This document shows positions 11,134 through 25,880 of a stretch of DNA of 64,000 nucleotides, piece by piece. A model generated the notes under the pieces. That model was not told the origin of the DNA and searched no databases. It saw nothing but the letters and a program-made list of their open reading frames with translations. Source of the stretch: Neelides folsomi (lineage: Eukaryota > Arthropoda > Collembola > Neelipleona > Neelidae); NCBI GenBank assembly GCA_034687125.1, contig JAQGBZ010000044.1:1-64000 (forward strand), in the 5' to 3' direction. Position 1 is the first letter of the stretch. Each line of letters opens with the position of its first letter. The position numbers were made by a program, and so were the translations under genes.

Positions 11134-14100
11134 GCGGGACGTGGATGTTCGACAGGGTGTGTCCGGGACGAGAGTTGGGTGCATAATGTACTAGCCAACA
11201 ACGAAAAGGTTTGCGCCATCCCTCAGTTTGATATTAACCAAAGAGCGCGCAAACCTTTTTGTTGTTGGGTAGTAAGTCTATTGGGAGTTCCTCCTCGTCT
11301 CCTCCGGGAGGAGAGGGAGAAATGGCCCTGACACCAGTTGCCTACCAAACCGCCCTGTGGAACCGGGAGAGAAATGAGGCAGGTGAAATTCGGAACACGG
11401 GCCGTGTCCATCACATCAGTGAAAATATGAGTGGATGTCCAAATCCTCCTTGGAAAACTATGAATATGAAATGAAAGAGGTAAATGGAAAGAATGTCAAA
11501 AGATGAACTGGATATATTGGCAATATCCTGCCCCTAACTCCCTCATTTCCACTTCATTACGACCAACACTTCACAGTTCTCATTTATTCATTTCAAAACC
11601 TCTGGTGGGATTACCAGAAGTGGGGAGATAAAACGTGGAACCGTTTATTAGCTTAAACCTATTTCGTCTCCTCGATCCAATAACCAACCAACCTAACACA
11701 ATCATCACAAAATTAAAATGGACCAAAACTCAATTAATTACCCAAATTCAAATGTCGCAAAATAAACTCGTTTTAATATTAACATTATATTAAATCATTA
11801 AAATCATTATTTTAATCAAATGCCTGTATTTACTCAATGTATTAAAATTGTCAATTTCAAGACATTTAATTTAAAATATTAATAAAATTAATTTGTAATT
11901 TAAAACAAGTAATATTTCCCTTGGCTTTGAATTCAAAGGAACGTCTTAAGTGGAACGACAATTTTTTAATAATATAACATGTCTCCCTATTTAATGCATT
12001 AAATACTACCATATATACTTTATGTACTTTCTAATATGTAACTGGTAAGTCTTGATGGTTGATCTGCATGGCGTCTTAAGAAGCCGTCTGTTGGGTTAGT
12101 GCTCAATAATTCCCTCTGTGCAATTTTGAATTGAGAGGAAGGTGGAGGGCCTCTTGGAAGCTGAAGGGGGCCCAAAAGGGAAATGATAAGGAATGGAGAA
12201 ACTTCTCTCTCAGATTACGCCTTGAGAAAGGCCCAGCCCTCAACCTAATGGAATTTCAAATGAGAAGTAATTACGGCCTAAGGAGGGAATTCCACCCCTA
12301 AAAACGAGGATGAATACGCCCATTAAAACTCTTCTCCAAAACCCACCGTTTCCCCCCACCTTACCCCTATTATGACTAGTTAAAAAAGATGCTCAAAAGA
12401 TCTCAACTAAATCCACATGTGAAATATTTAATGAAATATATTACAAAATGTACTATTATAAATTTTTCTTATATTGTGAAAATCTATCTTGATAAAATGC
12501 TAAGGCCTTCTATGTCACGCGACGACCTACAGGGCTCAATAATACTATTATTGGTAGGCACTTGAAACCTAGACTTAAAAATCCGCCTCTATGGGACGAA
12601 AATGAGAGCAAAAGCTGAGCTCTTTTCTGCAAAAGCTGAGCACAGAGAGAGGTTCTCTCTCCTCACCCATCACAAGTAACATATCTGGTCGCAGCGGTAA
12701 TTGTACACATTGGTCCGCGATGGACTCCGCCTCGAGAGCAGTGGTACTTGTATTAATGTTTCTCCCCCGAAATTACATACATACATATAGTTTGGTAGTT
12801 TGGAATAAAATGAGTTGAATGTGTTTGGGTGGAAAGAATTTAAAATTGTAAGGGATTTGGTTCTTGTGAGAGTTGAATTGCTCCGATTCTTGACATTGGT
12901 GTGACTCTGTGAGTTTCCCTTGAGAGATTTTCCCCTCTCGTAGTCAAATTTAGTGTGAGAGTGATTTGAATTCTCCAAAGGCCTTGAGGTAAATGAGATT
13001 AAAAGAAAGAAATAAATCCTCCTTCCTCCTCCAACTCCTCGACCCAATCAATGACACTGACTAATTGCCCTCAACTTTTTATCAATTATCCATTTCACTT
13101 CCTTCATTTCCTTATACTTAATTGTTCATGCCGTTGAACGGCTTTTAATTTCCTACAAATTTATCAAATGTCTCTTTCTCGCAGAAATTTCATCTCCTGT
13201 CTAAATTCACCTTTATTTTATTTACATCCATCCTAACTGTATATCAAAAACTATTTATCAAATCAATTCTTAAAGACATCATCCCTATATATATAATATA
13301 TATATATATATATAGAATATACTTAGATAAGTATACCATATAAATAAATTGGCATAAAGTGTATAGGTAATACAATATTTGGAAAAAGTTAATTTCGTTA
13401 TTTGCGTAAAATGATATCCGATGTAGGATTTAAAACATATCCGAGGAAGATTTTTTCAAATTAAAGATTTAAGAATGGGAGAGAGTCCTTAAACATCCAA
13501 GTTAAAGAAGTATCCATGGGATATACTTTGTATAGCTATAGTACATGGGAATTGTCTAATATTAGGTATATTGATTATAGGAGTGGGATTAAGAAGGTGA
13601 AAGTTGTATGTTTCCAATTATAATCCACGGTTGAATGTTCTGCAAGACTCCAATCATTTCCAGTGAGTGAAATCCGAGTAAATTGCCCTTAATTAAACGA
13701 ACCTTTCCGAAATAGTGAAAAATGAGGGAATAATTTACAAATCCCTTCACTCGCCCTTCAAACAGATCTTCTTTGACTTTTCCCATTTCCTCATCATCGC
13801 GATGGTGGGGAAGAGTCGGGGAGTCGATGCATCGACTCCTCCGTCGAAATGAGAGAAACTCAATTCGTCCCATTCATTAATACAAACTCAAATCTCGGGA
13901 TTTCTTGTTAAAACTTAATGGTTTTTCACATGGCATTTCCCATACACTTATTGACTTTAGAAACCAATCACAATTTCAGGGTTTAACTCAAGAACAAAAT
14001 GAGTTGGCGAAGTTTTAATTCCCAATGAAAATTTTATTAATTAATCGTTTTATAAAATTTTATATAATATTACTCTTTATATCCAGTTTTTATGTTATTT

Positions 14101-15092
14101 TATATTGCTGTACCATATATCATGATATGATTTTATTATATATTTTATTGTTCAAAGATGTTGTAAGTTGTTATAAGGATTGATAAAAGAAAATTTAATA
14201 TTCCTGTGAAAGGATTATTGTCCCAATTGGTTTTTTTGGGTAAGATGATAAGTGCGAGTCATTTTGAAAGTTGGTGAAAAATCGTATTAATTTTCTTCCT
14301 AATGCTGAGACGTAATGCGGCGTATGAGGGCTAATTTAATTGATGATGATGGGGAGTATGATAATTGGGTAAGTTGATGAACTCCCCTTTCAATTTGTTC
14401 CGCCTGTCAGAGATGATGAAGGAGAAGAAGGGGTTGTCAATGTTTTACCCCAGTCAGGAATTCACGACAACCCAACTTACCAACTTTCCCCTCATTTATT
14501 CCTCTCAAAACTTCTTTCCAGACCGCAACGGGAGATAAAAAAAACACTTTTTATGTCTCCATCGACTCAATCGGCTCTCAATTCAATGTACCATACAGAA
14601 AACACTTCAACCCATCAAATCCGACGAGCGGAGTTGTTCAACGGACGGCTATTAAATTACACAAATCCCCACCCAAAATTGACTATTGAGAAGAAAGTAT
14701 ATTTTGAACCCAAGGGAATTAATTAATATACTAAACAACTACAATAGCAACAGACACTATGGTACACTTCTTAATTATTAATAGTTAATTAATAATGTAA
14801 AAAAGGTAACTATTGGGAAGCATGGGAATGAAGTAGATAATAAATTGTAAAGGAGGGATTAAAGGTATGAATTGGGGATTTATGTGATTTTGGTGAATGA
14901 GTCTGAGGAGGGAGAGCAATAAAAGTTAATTTTATGTTCCGGGATTTAAACATGGGCCAGTTAGGATGATGAGGGGAAGTGAAGTTAATGGTGATGAGTC
15001 GAGGGATTGTTGGAGGTAATTAGAGGAACCTACAAGAATTTATTGAAGACTTTCCAAGGTGGAGCTCCAATTACCGCTCCAGCTCAAGAAAC

Positions 15093-15446
15093 ATGGCTGA
15101 CAGACTCGAGGACCTCGAGAGGCAATTGAGAGTGGAAGAAACGTCGAGGATTAGCCATTGAATTCTTCAGACTCGGGAGATTAACCTTTTGAGCCAACGC
15201 TATCGACGACGTCCAGCCGACCAACTTTCCCAACGCCGCCCTCGCCATTCAAAAATACTCACCTCAAAGACCTCCACTTCCAGGAGGATTAGAGAAAGAG
15301 ATTCCAGGGATTCGACAAAACAAAATCCTCGTATGAATTCATACACCGTTGCTCAATTGACCAAAAAATACAGGGGAAATATATTGACAATACATATCAT
15401 ACATATGACCATACATATGACGATATGTATACCCAATATATCATAA
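15093..15446 (+). CDS. Candidate small Arg-rich coiled-coil protein (unsupported by homology)
   Basis: An ATG at 15093 opens a heptad-like peptide (MADRLEDLERQLR) that reaches a stop after 22 codons if read straight through. If a 39-nt segment starting GTGGAAG and ending TTCTTCAG (15132-15170) is removed, the frame continues in phase with TREINLLSQRYRRRPADQL and then an Arg/Ser/Lys-rich tail to a stop at 15446. Thirty-nine nt would be shorter than any other intron in the window. The last third is AT-rich with HMTIHMTI-like repeats and is probably not real coding. It could equally be a frame-shifted pseudogene or chance. I do not recognise the family. Confidence 0.2.
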
Positions 15447-16854
15447 TGCCCATACGGTATATCTGTAGTATCATTTCATAACTTATGGTTCTTATGGAAC
15501 TGGTAGAGATGAAGAAAACTTGAATTTTCCCTCCAATTTAATTGATAATACTAGAAATTTATAAGAAATCCCTTCAAACGATGCGATGGCCGATAAGTTC
15601 AATTTGTAATGGCCGTAAGTAAAATCATTTGTTGGATAATAATTCTTCTGGTAAGAAAAATGAAGTATTTTGAGATTCAATGATGATTGGGGTTGGGTCT
15701 TTTGGATTTGGGGTTTTTTGGATCGTTTGAGGGAGTAATAGGAGTTATTTTGTTCTAATAAGTCCGATTAGTGTTGATTTCGCCTCGGAATTTTTCTTTT
15801 ATCTTTGTATGATGAGAGAGATTCGAGCCGGCGTGTGTGTCGGTCTGATGAATCTTGCGGGGAGTGGCGGGTCGCGTGAGACCAAGTCTGACCCGTAATC
15901 ACTGCCCTGTAGGGTCCTTAATCCCTCTGGGAACGAGTGTGGTTGAGTGAAATGGAATTAGTCGAAGAGATTGAAAATAAAAGGCGTTTAAAGAACTCCC
16001 CTCACGCGAGGATGGGGAAATGGGGATGGACGGAATTTGAATCAACTTCGTCCTGCCTTGGGATTTCAATTCCTCCGCTTTCTAATCAAGACAGACAAAA
16101 CCTTTCTTTCATATTCAACCATATCATATGGTCCATAGCCCATACAAGGATTTCAATATGGGAGAAGCAAGACATATACTACATCTTACATACCTACATA
16201 TTATTACATATGCTACACGTTGGCTCCTATTTACATAATATCCTTGTGTATGGAGATGGTAAAGAAAGGTTTTTCCAAACTATGTGGGAGATACATATAC
16301 AATATAAATAAGGCATAGTTTGTATGGTATGTATAAGGTATAGTTTAAAGAAGTCATTTTGTTCCAAGAAGGTCATCATCTTCTCGAAGGAGTCGAGTTT
16401 TAAATTATACATAAAAGTATATAGGGAATCCTTTAAGTATACATTATTATGAACCCACAATGGGGTGAAATCTCCGCATTTGAGAAACTTTCCCAGATCC
16501 GCAAAAAGTTGTTGATGAGATGAAGAAGGTCTTGGGGGGTTTCTTAGAATTTCTCTTTCCCCTTCTTCAAATGAGTGTCGGAAGGGCGCCGTAATTGTCT
16601 CCGGAGGAATTAACTCCCAAAGACACGTCTTCCTCCACCAGAAGGAAACCACATTCAATTTTTAATTTCCGACTCTTCAATTGTCACAGCCCAATTTCAT
16701 ACATTATTTCCATGGAGATATAAAACCGTGGAGATTCATCTCCATATTATTATAACTATATCTTATTAGCGTTCCGGCGATTATTAGATGATTTATTATG
16801 GAAATTAAAGTTGAGTCAAAATTATGAGTCAGAATATTTAAAGTTATATTTGTA

Positions 16855-16926
16855 CAGGGCTATAAGTCGCTTTCTTTTTTATACCATTGTTTATTTAAAA
16901 AAGAAAGCAGCTTATGGCCTACCCTG
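16855..16926. mobile_element. Short palindromic MITE, copy 2
   Basis: Begins CAGGGCTATAAGTCGCTTTC after TA and ends GAAAGCAGCTTATGGCCTAC then CCTG. The two arms are near-perfect inverted repeats around an AT-rich centre containing TTATTTAAAAAAG. Same family as copies at 8186, 22730, 42932 and 58464. The TA after the right end has become CA. Confidence 0.85.
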
Positions 16927-19900
16927 CATATTGGTATTTTTATAAAATTTATAGCATTTGAATAGTCAGTTAGTATGTTTGTAAACAAAGGTTCAAATGG
17001 TTTTATAGTCTGTCTATTGACTATTGAGATGAAATTAACAAACCATTTGGGTTTATGACTTTGTGTCGATTCCTATGTTCATTCCTATGTTCATTGTTTC
17101 TCCTATCTTTCCTATGTGGGGTGATGGAAGCAGTGATGGGGAGAACTGATATTGAAATAAGAGCGGATCTTTTTTAATCTCATGTTGAACATCGAGATGC
17201 GGAGAAAGGTGGTTTGAATACAAATGGGCCCATCATCCCCCCAAAGAAAAGAAAATGATTGGAAACAAAAGAGTCAACAAGTGAAGGTTGGAGAAGATTC
17301 GCCTTTGAAGGGAGATTGGAGATGTCCATGATGATGGACAGAAGGTTCCTTTGAAATCAAGGGAAATGGCTCGGAGCTCTCAGCTTCACCAAATCTCATT
17401 CATCTCCCTTCATCTATATATGAAACAAATCCGATGTTTCCATAAGAATCCCCACATTGGGAACAATAATTATCTCATTATTTGTCCAACCATGAAAGAC
17501 TAATGAAAAGCTTTGAAAGAATGAATAGTTTCAGTCTTTTAATGCTGGACTTTAATACCTCAAAGTTAAATGATAATGAAATGTACAAAGATGAACTAAT
17601 TAATTTTTAACTCCCCCCTTTGGACCTCGGGTGGTAAATGATGGGGCGATTGATGAAGGAAATCATGAACTAAATTAGAACCAGAGGATTTGACTTACCA
17701 CTTTTTATTTATTTCAACTTTTCCAAGTTGGCCGTTTGAAGTTCTTTAGCGAGTTTTTCTCAATTTCCCCCGCCCCCTCAATTTTCCGCCAGGGTCGTCA
17801 GGGAAATCTCAAGAGACGATTTGAGGACAATTGTTACAATTGACCTCGGCGTGAACTTTGTACATTCAGCCCATAGTTCCACAACTTCAACGTTTATTAT
17901 TTCCACATTCTCCCACTCGAAAAACTTTGTTTGCCCCTTTAAAATAAAACCAAGACTCCATTTACAAATTCTACGAGGATCAAGTTCTGGAATTATCTGT
18001 ATCAGATATACATAGTACTAGTTATATTAACTATATAACTATGTACATACATGAAATTTACTATGAATAATTAAATTTAAACATAATGTAATTTTTTAAC
18101 ATAATTTACTTGTTAAGATACTTGGTTAAATGCCAATAGAATGAAACGAGAATGAAAGGGAATTACCTGAGAGTTAGTGTGAAAACGTAACTTTGACTTT
18201 GTGACCACTAACGAAGAGGGTTTTAAGGAATGAGTAATTAGCAAGATAGAATTATTAGCAACATGAGAACTTTCTTGTTGGTCCAATTTGGTTCAATTAT
18301 CCTTCCCACTTCTAGAGCAAGGGATGAGGGTGGATTCGGGGAGAGACGAGAACCGGAGTGGAAGGTTTCACCGACTGAGCTTCCCTTCCCTCCAACCTTT
18401 CCATTTTCCTTCCTCGCGACGGGCATTTCAGCCCCGTCCAAACAGAGAACCCCCGATGAGAACGGAGTGGGTCAAGTTGGTTAGATTCCCCAATTCTTCC
18501 GGCTCAATTAAAAAACGATTCAAAGTGCAAAGTTTTATACTTTACATCCTCACACAAACTCTTCTTTATTCACGACATTTCCATTTATATTACCCATATA
18601 AGTACAAGTAATATAGTAAATAAATATACAATATATAGTAAATACAGTACACATACGAATTTATGAGAAACGTCTTATTACCATATGTCGTCTTGTGATA
18701 TGAATATTTATATTCTTTCATTGGAGGTATATTCTTATTTTGGAGGTAGTTGGATTAGGTATATGAGATAGGATGAGAAGCATAGTCCTATTAATTATAT
18801 CCTTGGAGGAGAGAAAAAGTTGTCCTGATGAATTTCCCCAACTTGATGAATTTCTTCAATTGTGAGTTCTCATTGGTCGTGAAGAGGAGGAATTCAAATG
18901 AGGTTCATTTACGGATCTCCCCTCATCATCTCATGAGGAGTCTGAGCGACAATCAACGTCACAGACAAATCTCCACAATGGACATCTTTCATTTGGAGCT
19001 CAACTCCTTCTCACTTTCACTCATTTTCATTCTCCCCGACTTAACCAACAGTTCAAATGAACAAAATTAAACACCTTCATTAATTATGGTAAATATTCTC
19101 ACCTCAACAACTTTGTTCATTTTGATTTATTTATTAATTCACTCAAACTCAATTAACCCGACAATATTAAATTTAATAAGTAAAAGATTAAATTTAATAA
19201 ATTTTGTCTTTTACAATATTTAACAAATATTTCTTCTAAAAAACATCCAAAATGTTTATTTTATTTAATGTGTGGTTTATTGGGTTTTTCTCTCTCGTGT
19301 TAAAAAGAAGTATCGAAGTTGGTGATTTTTCCCAGTTTCCGTTGATGGGGGTGTGAGTTGCTGATATTTTACGAGAGTGATTCCTCGTAGTCAATCGTGA
19401 GGGTCCGTTTAAGTTGAAACGTACTTGAGGGAGAGATTTGGAGTTGCACGCGGAAGGAGTGTTCCTCTCGAGGGGCTGGCCAGAGTGTTGAATATTACAT
19501 GGTTTCTAAAGGAGAGGGAGACGCGGAGGAACGAGGATTAAATCCTGAATTATAAATCCGCCCTCATTCGAGGGGTGAAGGACGGAGAACATAAATCCTC
19601 CGCGAATTAAATTAAAACTACCTAACTTCTAATAATTTTTCCCGAATTATTTATGCGGGGTTGAGCCGAGTCCACCGGATTCGTTTCCTCCGTTTTACCC
19701 AACTCCACACATGGAGATCAACAAAACAATTCTCAATGGAAGACATTAATATGTCAAAATAAGGGGATTAATTAAGAGGACATTAAACACTCACTCAAAG
19801 AGTGAAAGTGGTGATAAGGACATTAGTTGAATTAGGAATAATAGGCACATCAAAATACCTTTCACATCTATGACACAAAATATTATCAAATAATCCAACT

Positions 19901-22729
19901 CCATACACACACTCACCAATACTACATACATATTATGGTACGTATTCAATATTTAAATATTGATTAAAATATAATAAAGGTTCCTATGTTAAAATTATTA
20001 TCAACTTTACCCAAATCTTATATAAAATATCAATTTTATTAATATTCTTAAAAACTCGTCTGTTACTTGTGCATAAACACAAATATGAATTGCATGGATA
20101 AATATAAGATCTGTATATAAATATATATCATTTCTCTGTTTATGTCTGAGTTGAGGGGTATTTGAAGGAGGTGAATGTGGGGCACATTTGATTTCTCTCC
20201 GATTTACATTCGGAGGGAGCGGATGAGACTCAACGGGGGGAATTGGTGGGAGATTGGAAGGAAATTCATGTTGGGGTCCCATAACTCACAACAGCCATAC
20301 AAATGTTGTCCAACCTGGAAACCATTAAACCTCTCTCGTGCTTCAACTTGATCATCAAAACCTTTTCGCCACTCATCAAACTCTTTTTAGATGTCCAGGA
20401 GACGGCTCAGGGAAATGTCACATTCAATTCAAACTTCTTTACCAAAGGAATAAAAACAGTTCCAAAGACCAAACACAAAATTAAATAACCACTTTCATTC
20501 ATTTTACTAATTTTACTAATTTCATTCAAGCACCCCGTTTTGATCAATGTTGTAAGAAATGGATTAAATTTTGATTTTTTTCTCATTTGAATAGTGAAGT
20601 AAAAAGAGAAAAGCCGCCTTTAAATTACACACGAACCCGACCCTCAACTTCCCAATAATTCCCCTGTAATTAACTCTTCTTTTATGAAAGGAAGGAACAC
20701 GACTCCGGGTCACATTTATTTCTACTCCCATACACACAAATATTACATCACGTTACATTATTCACATTCTAACTATATGTATTATATAACATCTATCATT
20801 ATATAAGTGCATAATATCCATACAGGGTATGTACAATATTACACAGGTAACATATATCTCAATTGGTAGTATGCTTGTACATATTTAATAGTGATATGTT
20901 TCATGTATGTACCAGTTTTTGCCATATAATTTTCTTATTTTATCTCAATTTATTACCAGTTGTATCATTTTCATTATATTCAAGTATCATATACATATAA
21001 TACATAAATGTATTACATGTATTTATATGTAGGGATATTAGAGGTAGCTTACAGCTAGAGTTGTTCAGAAATGATTTGGGGTTAACAATAACTTGTTTGC
21101 AACGTGTTTGATATTTACTTCTTGATTAGTTGATTCATTGAGAAACTAACTAATGACAAAGGTAAACTAAATATATGATATAATATATAATATGTATGAG
21201 ATTTGATTTTAAATATTTGTGCTCAAAAATAAATTTTGAATATTAAGAATGAGTTTTTTAAACTTTTAAATCTTGTCAGATTCTGTATTTTAGATTTGGG
21301 ATTTAATTAAAACATTTGAATATGAATGGAAAGTCAAAAATTCCAATAATGAAAATCGTGTGAAAAATTTTTGAAATGAAATTGTTATTTTCACCTTTTT
21401 ATTCTCCAATGGTGAGATGTTTATCATTTGATTTGTAATTAGCTAACTTTATTGAATGGGAAATAAAATTCATTTGAGTTTGAGGTTTAAAATGTGGGAA
21501 TTTGTGTTCTTGTTTGAAATAGGGAAAGTAGTTGTAAGAAGCTTGAAGGCTCAAAGATGTTCATCAAAGGGATTTGAACCCAAAGTAGAACCTCAGTTCT
21601 CTCTTATCAAATTCCTCATTTACATTATGCAGGATGAGTTCACACAAAGAGTCTCTTATGAACTTCAGACGAACAAACTCAAGGGAAATGAATGAATAAC
21701 AAAAAGGCATTTAACTTGATGAGAATTACCTTCTGATTAATTCCAACATCTTCAATTTAAATGTAAAGATCTCATTTAATTACTATTTAACACTTAATTA
21801 TTGACATTTGGCCAAAGTATTTGTAACTGTGTTTATTAAAATCATATTCTTTCCATTATACACCTGGTAATGGTTATATCAGTAGATCAAGTTTTCTATA
21901 TACAGGATGTATACGTACTAGGTATATGTATTATATGATTATACATCGAGGTAAAATGAATTTTATCTGACATTCAATCCTCATTATTAACCAACAATGC
22001 ACAATTGTGCCCCACTGAACGCATAAATAAAGAAATGAGAGGGGGAAAAGTTGGATTTGAGATTTTTCCCAAAACATGTTGTTTGTACCTATACACATAT
22101 GTATGGAGTGTAAGTTGCAAATGTGGTTCGTGCCAAGAATAAATTTCTTATTCAATATTTCCAACTTCGATTTCCTCTCAAACGACTCAAACACTTTTCT
22201 TTTTACCTTTTACAATATGGACAAGATTTGAGGGAACAAGAAGGGTGTTAAATCGTGACTGGGACTCTTTTCATATCATCCATATGTTTAGCACTTCTTA
22301 GTCAAGTTATTTAAATATATTCCCATAAAACCATGTGTGCAAAACAATGTCCAGCACAACAATCATATCTTTTCTGCCACATTGGAACTCCTCATTTACA
22401 AATTTAAACCTCATTGAGAGAGAAATGTATCTCTAATATATACATACCCATGACAAAATATACATGGATATGATAAGTATGTATAATAGAGTGGTATATG
22501 GTGTACTAGAGTCCATATAAATACACAGAGAGTGAAAACGCGTTTATCTTAGAATTTGAAAGCATTTAATGGCGATTTAGGGAAATCTCTTGTTTAGATT
22601 CTACGGCACGGAAAAACTTTCCTCTCTTTCCACCCACCACGTTCAATATCCGGATAATTCCTACTTCAAGAAAGAAAGATGAACACAATGGTTTGATATT
22701 ACACGGAACAAATGTATCTACTACATATA

Positions 22730-22802
22730 CAGGGTGGGCCATAAGTTGCTTTCCTTTCAACTAACAATCGTATAAAAAGAAAACAACTTATGGCCCATCC
22801 TG
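22730..22802. mobile_element. Short palindromic MITE, copy 3
   Basis: A 73-bp element beginning CAGGGTGGGCCATAAGTTGC and ending AACTTATGGCCCATCCTG, flanked by TA on both sides. The arms form a long hairpin around an AT-rich centre with CAATCGTATAAAAAGAAA. It is among the least diverged copies in the window. Confidence 0.9.
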
Positions 22803-25800
22803 TATATATATATACTTACCATTAGAGCTACGCACTTACTTTGTTATATCCAAACACAGGCTTTCAATTACAAGTTCAACTTAATGCCATGACATTGGTG
22901 AAGATCTTAAAAGGTCTTTTAAGGAACATCAGTGCAACACGTTTAAATCCACCACTAACAATTTAATATCAATGCTATGGTCTTATCCCATAGCATATAT
23001 TTACAAGTATAATATTTATATCAGTATATGGTATATGTAATGTAATGTAAATGAGTAATAGGAGGATAGCGTGATTGTGGAGAGTTTTACAAGGATGTGG
23101 AAAGTATTTGGAAACACAAGAGATCTTTTTTATTCCTCACTTAAAGTCTCTCCAAATAATGTAACATTAGTGAGGGTATACTTAGCCAATATATTTCACA
23201 AAATATCCCAAAATATTCTCGCCCATAGAGGAATAATTATTTTCTAATTGATTTCAATGGTCAGTTCGTGTTCTCAATCACGTCGTCCCAAACACTTCAA
23301 TTGACTCCGAAGATGTGTAATAATAGGGAAAGAAGTTTTCCAAAGGTCCTTTGGTTTCTCAAGGTGTGTAATTCCCTACCTTGATGTGTTTGGGGGGGAA
23401 GTGGTGAAAGTCGCGTGCAAGAGATAAGCCCCCTTCCCCTCCCCACCGGATTAAAAATTACGATCTTGGAAAGGGAGTTGGAGCTTATCTCGTGTCCAAC
23501 GAGACGTAATGACCCAATCAGACTCCAATTACAAAGGGTTAAATCCTACGATACCAATTTCACTTTCATCTCTTCCGAACTTCTCACAATTTACCAAATG
23601 AAACTTTCCCCCTTTCAATTTCATACATTCCCACATGGTCTTTTCTTTATTGGCAACAAATGCCAATAATCTCGGGAAAAATATAATTAATTAAATAAAC
23701 TAACAATTTATTTAATTCCAACACTCATTGAATTAATCTTAAATCCATTTATCCTAATAAATATGAAAAATGAGTTTGATTTTGGAATTGTGTTGAATGT
23801 TGTAGTGATTGAGAAGCAATTGAATGTCTGGAGATTGATGGGCTGATTGAAACTGAGTTTGATCTTCTTCCTCATTTGGGTATTCCCGAGAGCACTTAAG
23901 CTCAACTCATCTCGGATTCAAGGGATTCTCGGTGGAAATTTGGAACGTGATCCGGAGATATCGTAATTAATCCTCTCCACCTCGACGATGTCAGGAGTAA
24001 TTACTATTTAAGAGCCTCTTTTGCATAAACCCCCTTCACCACTCGAAAGGTACGTGGGAGGGAAGTTAAGCAATGACCATTCATTATTTAATTGCCTTCA
24101 AACACCTCCAATCCCCGACGACTCAACTACACAAATTCATACCAATACAACCAACACTTGGCAAGACACACATAAATAATTCAATTATTCGATTTACATT
24201 TTATAATGGACATTGTGATCAACTATTGATAATACAATTTAATATATTTCTCAAAATCCTCACAATGTATATATATATTACTGTTATACTCGGTATGTAA
24301 TGTACTTAGGTAGGTATGTACCATATAATAAGGTATAATAAGTATATATAAATATGTATATATAGTAGTAAGTCTTTAAATTACATTTTATATTTATTGT
24401 TTCAATATAATATTTATGAACCTGTACATTAATAAAGAGAGCGAATTTGTATATAGAGTAGTAACATAAACTACAAACTACTACTATGTTTACTTACATT
24501 CAAAATTGTTATATACTTAAATAACTTAAGTAATGGTTTGCGATCTAATTACATGTTGTTGAAAGTCATATATTATCCCAACTAGAACGTCTCCACAGTC
24601 TCAATAGGAAGATTAGATCTGATTAGGTATATTAAACCCATTTAATGTCTTTTGTTTCAAATTTAATTTATATAAATAACATTTAACTGGCCAATGTAAA
24701 ATAAGACGTGAGAATGGAAAATTTCCCTAGATGCTCTTTATACATATATGTATGTATACATATAAATACTGTACTGTACATATACTGTACATATATTGCG
24801 AATTATTATTCAATGTGAATGTACATGCCGTGGATATGTGTAACATACCTATACAATATATGTTGTATAATCTACATATAATATTTCTCATATAAGTGGT
24901 GTAGATATGCCTTGATTGGTAACTAAGAAGTCTTTGCATGGAATTGTGTGTAAGTGTCGGAGTGAGTAAATGGTCGGCTTAAATGCCCTGATTGCTTCCG
25001 AGCATTCGTAATTTGAGAATAATTCCCGGTGACTGCAACGACGACCGGAGACTTGAAATGAGAAACCTGAGAATTTCATTCCGCATAATTTGAATAATAA
25101 TCAACTCCTTCCGCTTCCCTCACACTTCTCTAATTATACACGCCAATTTCTTACGGAGGTTTCAATGAACTTGTAACGTCCAGCGTCAGTACTTATAATT
25201 ATTCTCGACCATGCACAAAGCATTAAATTCGGATTCACAAAATTCCAATCGCTTTCATCATATGAATTTATTCATTTTATAAACAACTTTCTTCAATTTT
25301 AATAAACTTCTCTTAAAAGATTTATATTCTCACACTGCATATTAAATATTTACTTGGTAGATACCAAAAATGGTTGAAAAATAAAAATTTAATGCAATTG
25401 ATTTGCTAAAAACAAATTACTTGGATTTGCTAATTAATAAACATCACTTACGATTACTAAAATTTATTTAATACCCCCAAACTTATAAATCTAAAACATT
25501 TCATGTTTATAACAATTGTTTTCCATTGAATCATTTATTTTGACTAGTGGTAGAATTTTAAAAGTATTTTTAAATAACTTAATTAGCAAAAAGTACACCT
25601 TGTTTGTAATACTTTACTTACTTAAGGCTTAAAGCTTAAACCCCAAGTATACAAGCATCATCAATGTTATAAGTATTCTAAATTAAATATATTATTACAA
25701 TGTACACGATTACACATGTACTAAAAAGGTATTTAGTTCTTTTTCTTAAGAAAACATTACTTTTAAATATGATTGAACATTAGCAAATATTTCTGGAAAT

Positions 25801-25880
25801 GAGAAGATCTGGTCAGCAGATGGATTGAAAATTGGCAATCAACGTTGATAAACTTGATTTGACTTTTGAGGATAAAAATT

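Larger units (their letters stand above)
8271..15060. other. Gene-poor DNA, no supported gene
   Basis: AT-rich background with GC-richer patches (8940-9060, 10480-10840, 11080-11420, 12100-12340, 12640-13040, 13600-13870, 14400-14660). The longest open frames are minus-strand, at 10461-10835 (124 codons) and 12670-13047 (125 codons). Neither shows a family motif, a membrane protein pattern or paired splice sites that I trust. An AT microsatellite lies at about 13284-13313 and minisatellites at 10961-11063 and 11104-11133 (listed separately). Confidence 0.5.
15447..25760. other. Gene-poor DNA, no supported gene
   Basis: AT-rich, with GC-richer patches at 15830-16080, 16470-16660, 17680-17990, 18260-18540, 18820-19060, 19320-19700, 20150-20460 and 23240-23660. 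The longest frame is a 143-codon minus-strand ORF at 16227-16658, whose first 70 codons have plausible composition but no recognisable motif and whose remainder is low-complexity AT-rich translation. Two palindromic MITEs lie within. From 25100 to 25760 the sequence is almost featureless AT-rich flank of ALG5. Confidence 0.5.

Noticed and set aside
12670-13047. 125-codon minus-strand ORF
   Set aside because: Ser/Asn/Thr-rich low-complexity peptide without family features; probably open by chance.
13284-13313. AT dinucleotide run as a possible origin or promoter element
   Set aside because: Ordinary microsatellite; similar runs occur at 3908-3925 and 61765-61785 without associated features.
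16227-16658. 143-codon minus-strand ORF
   Set aside because: The first half has plausible composition but no known family, and the second half is AT-rich translation; no flanking splice pair found.
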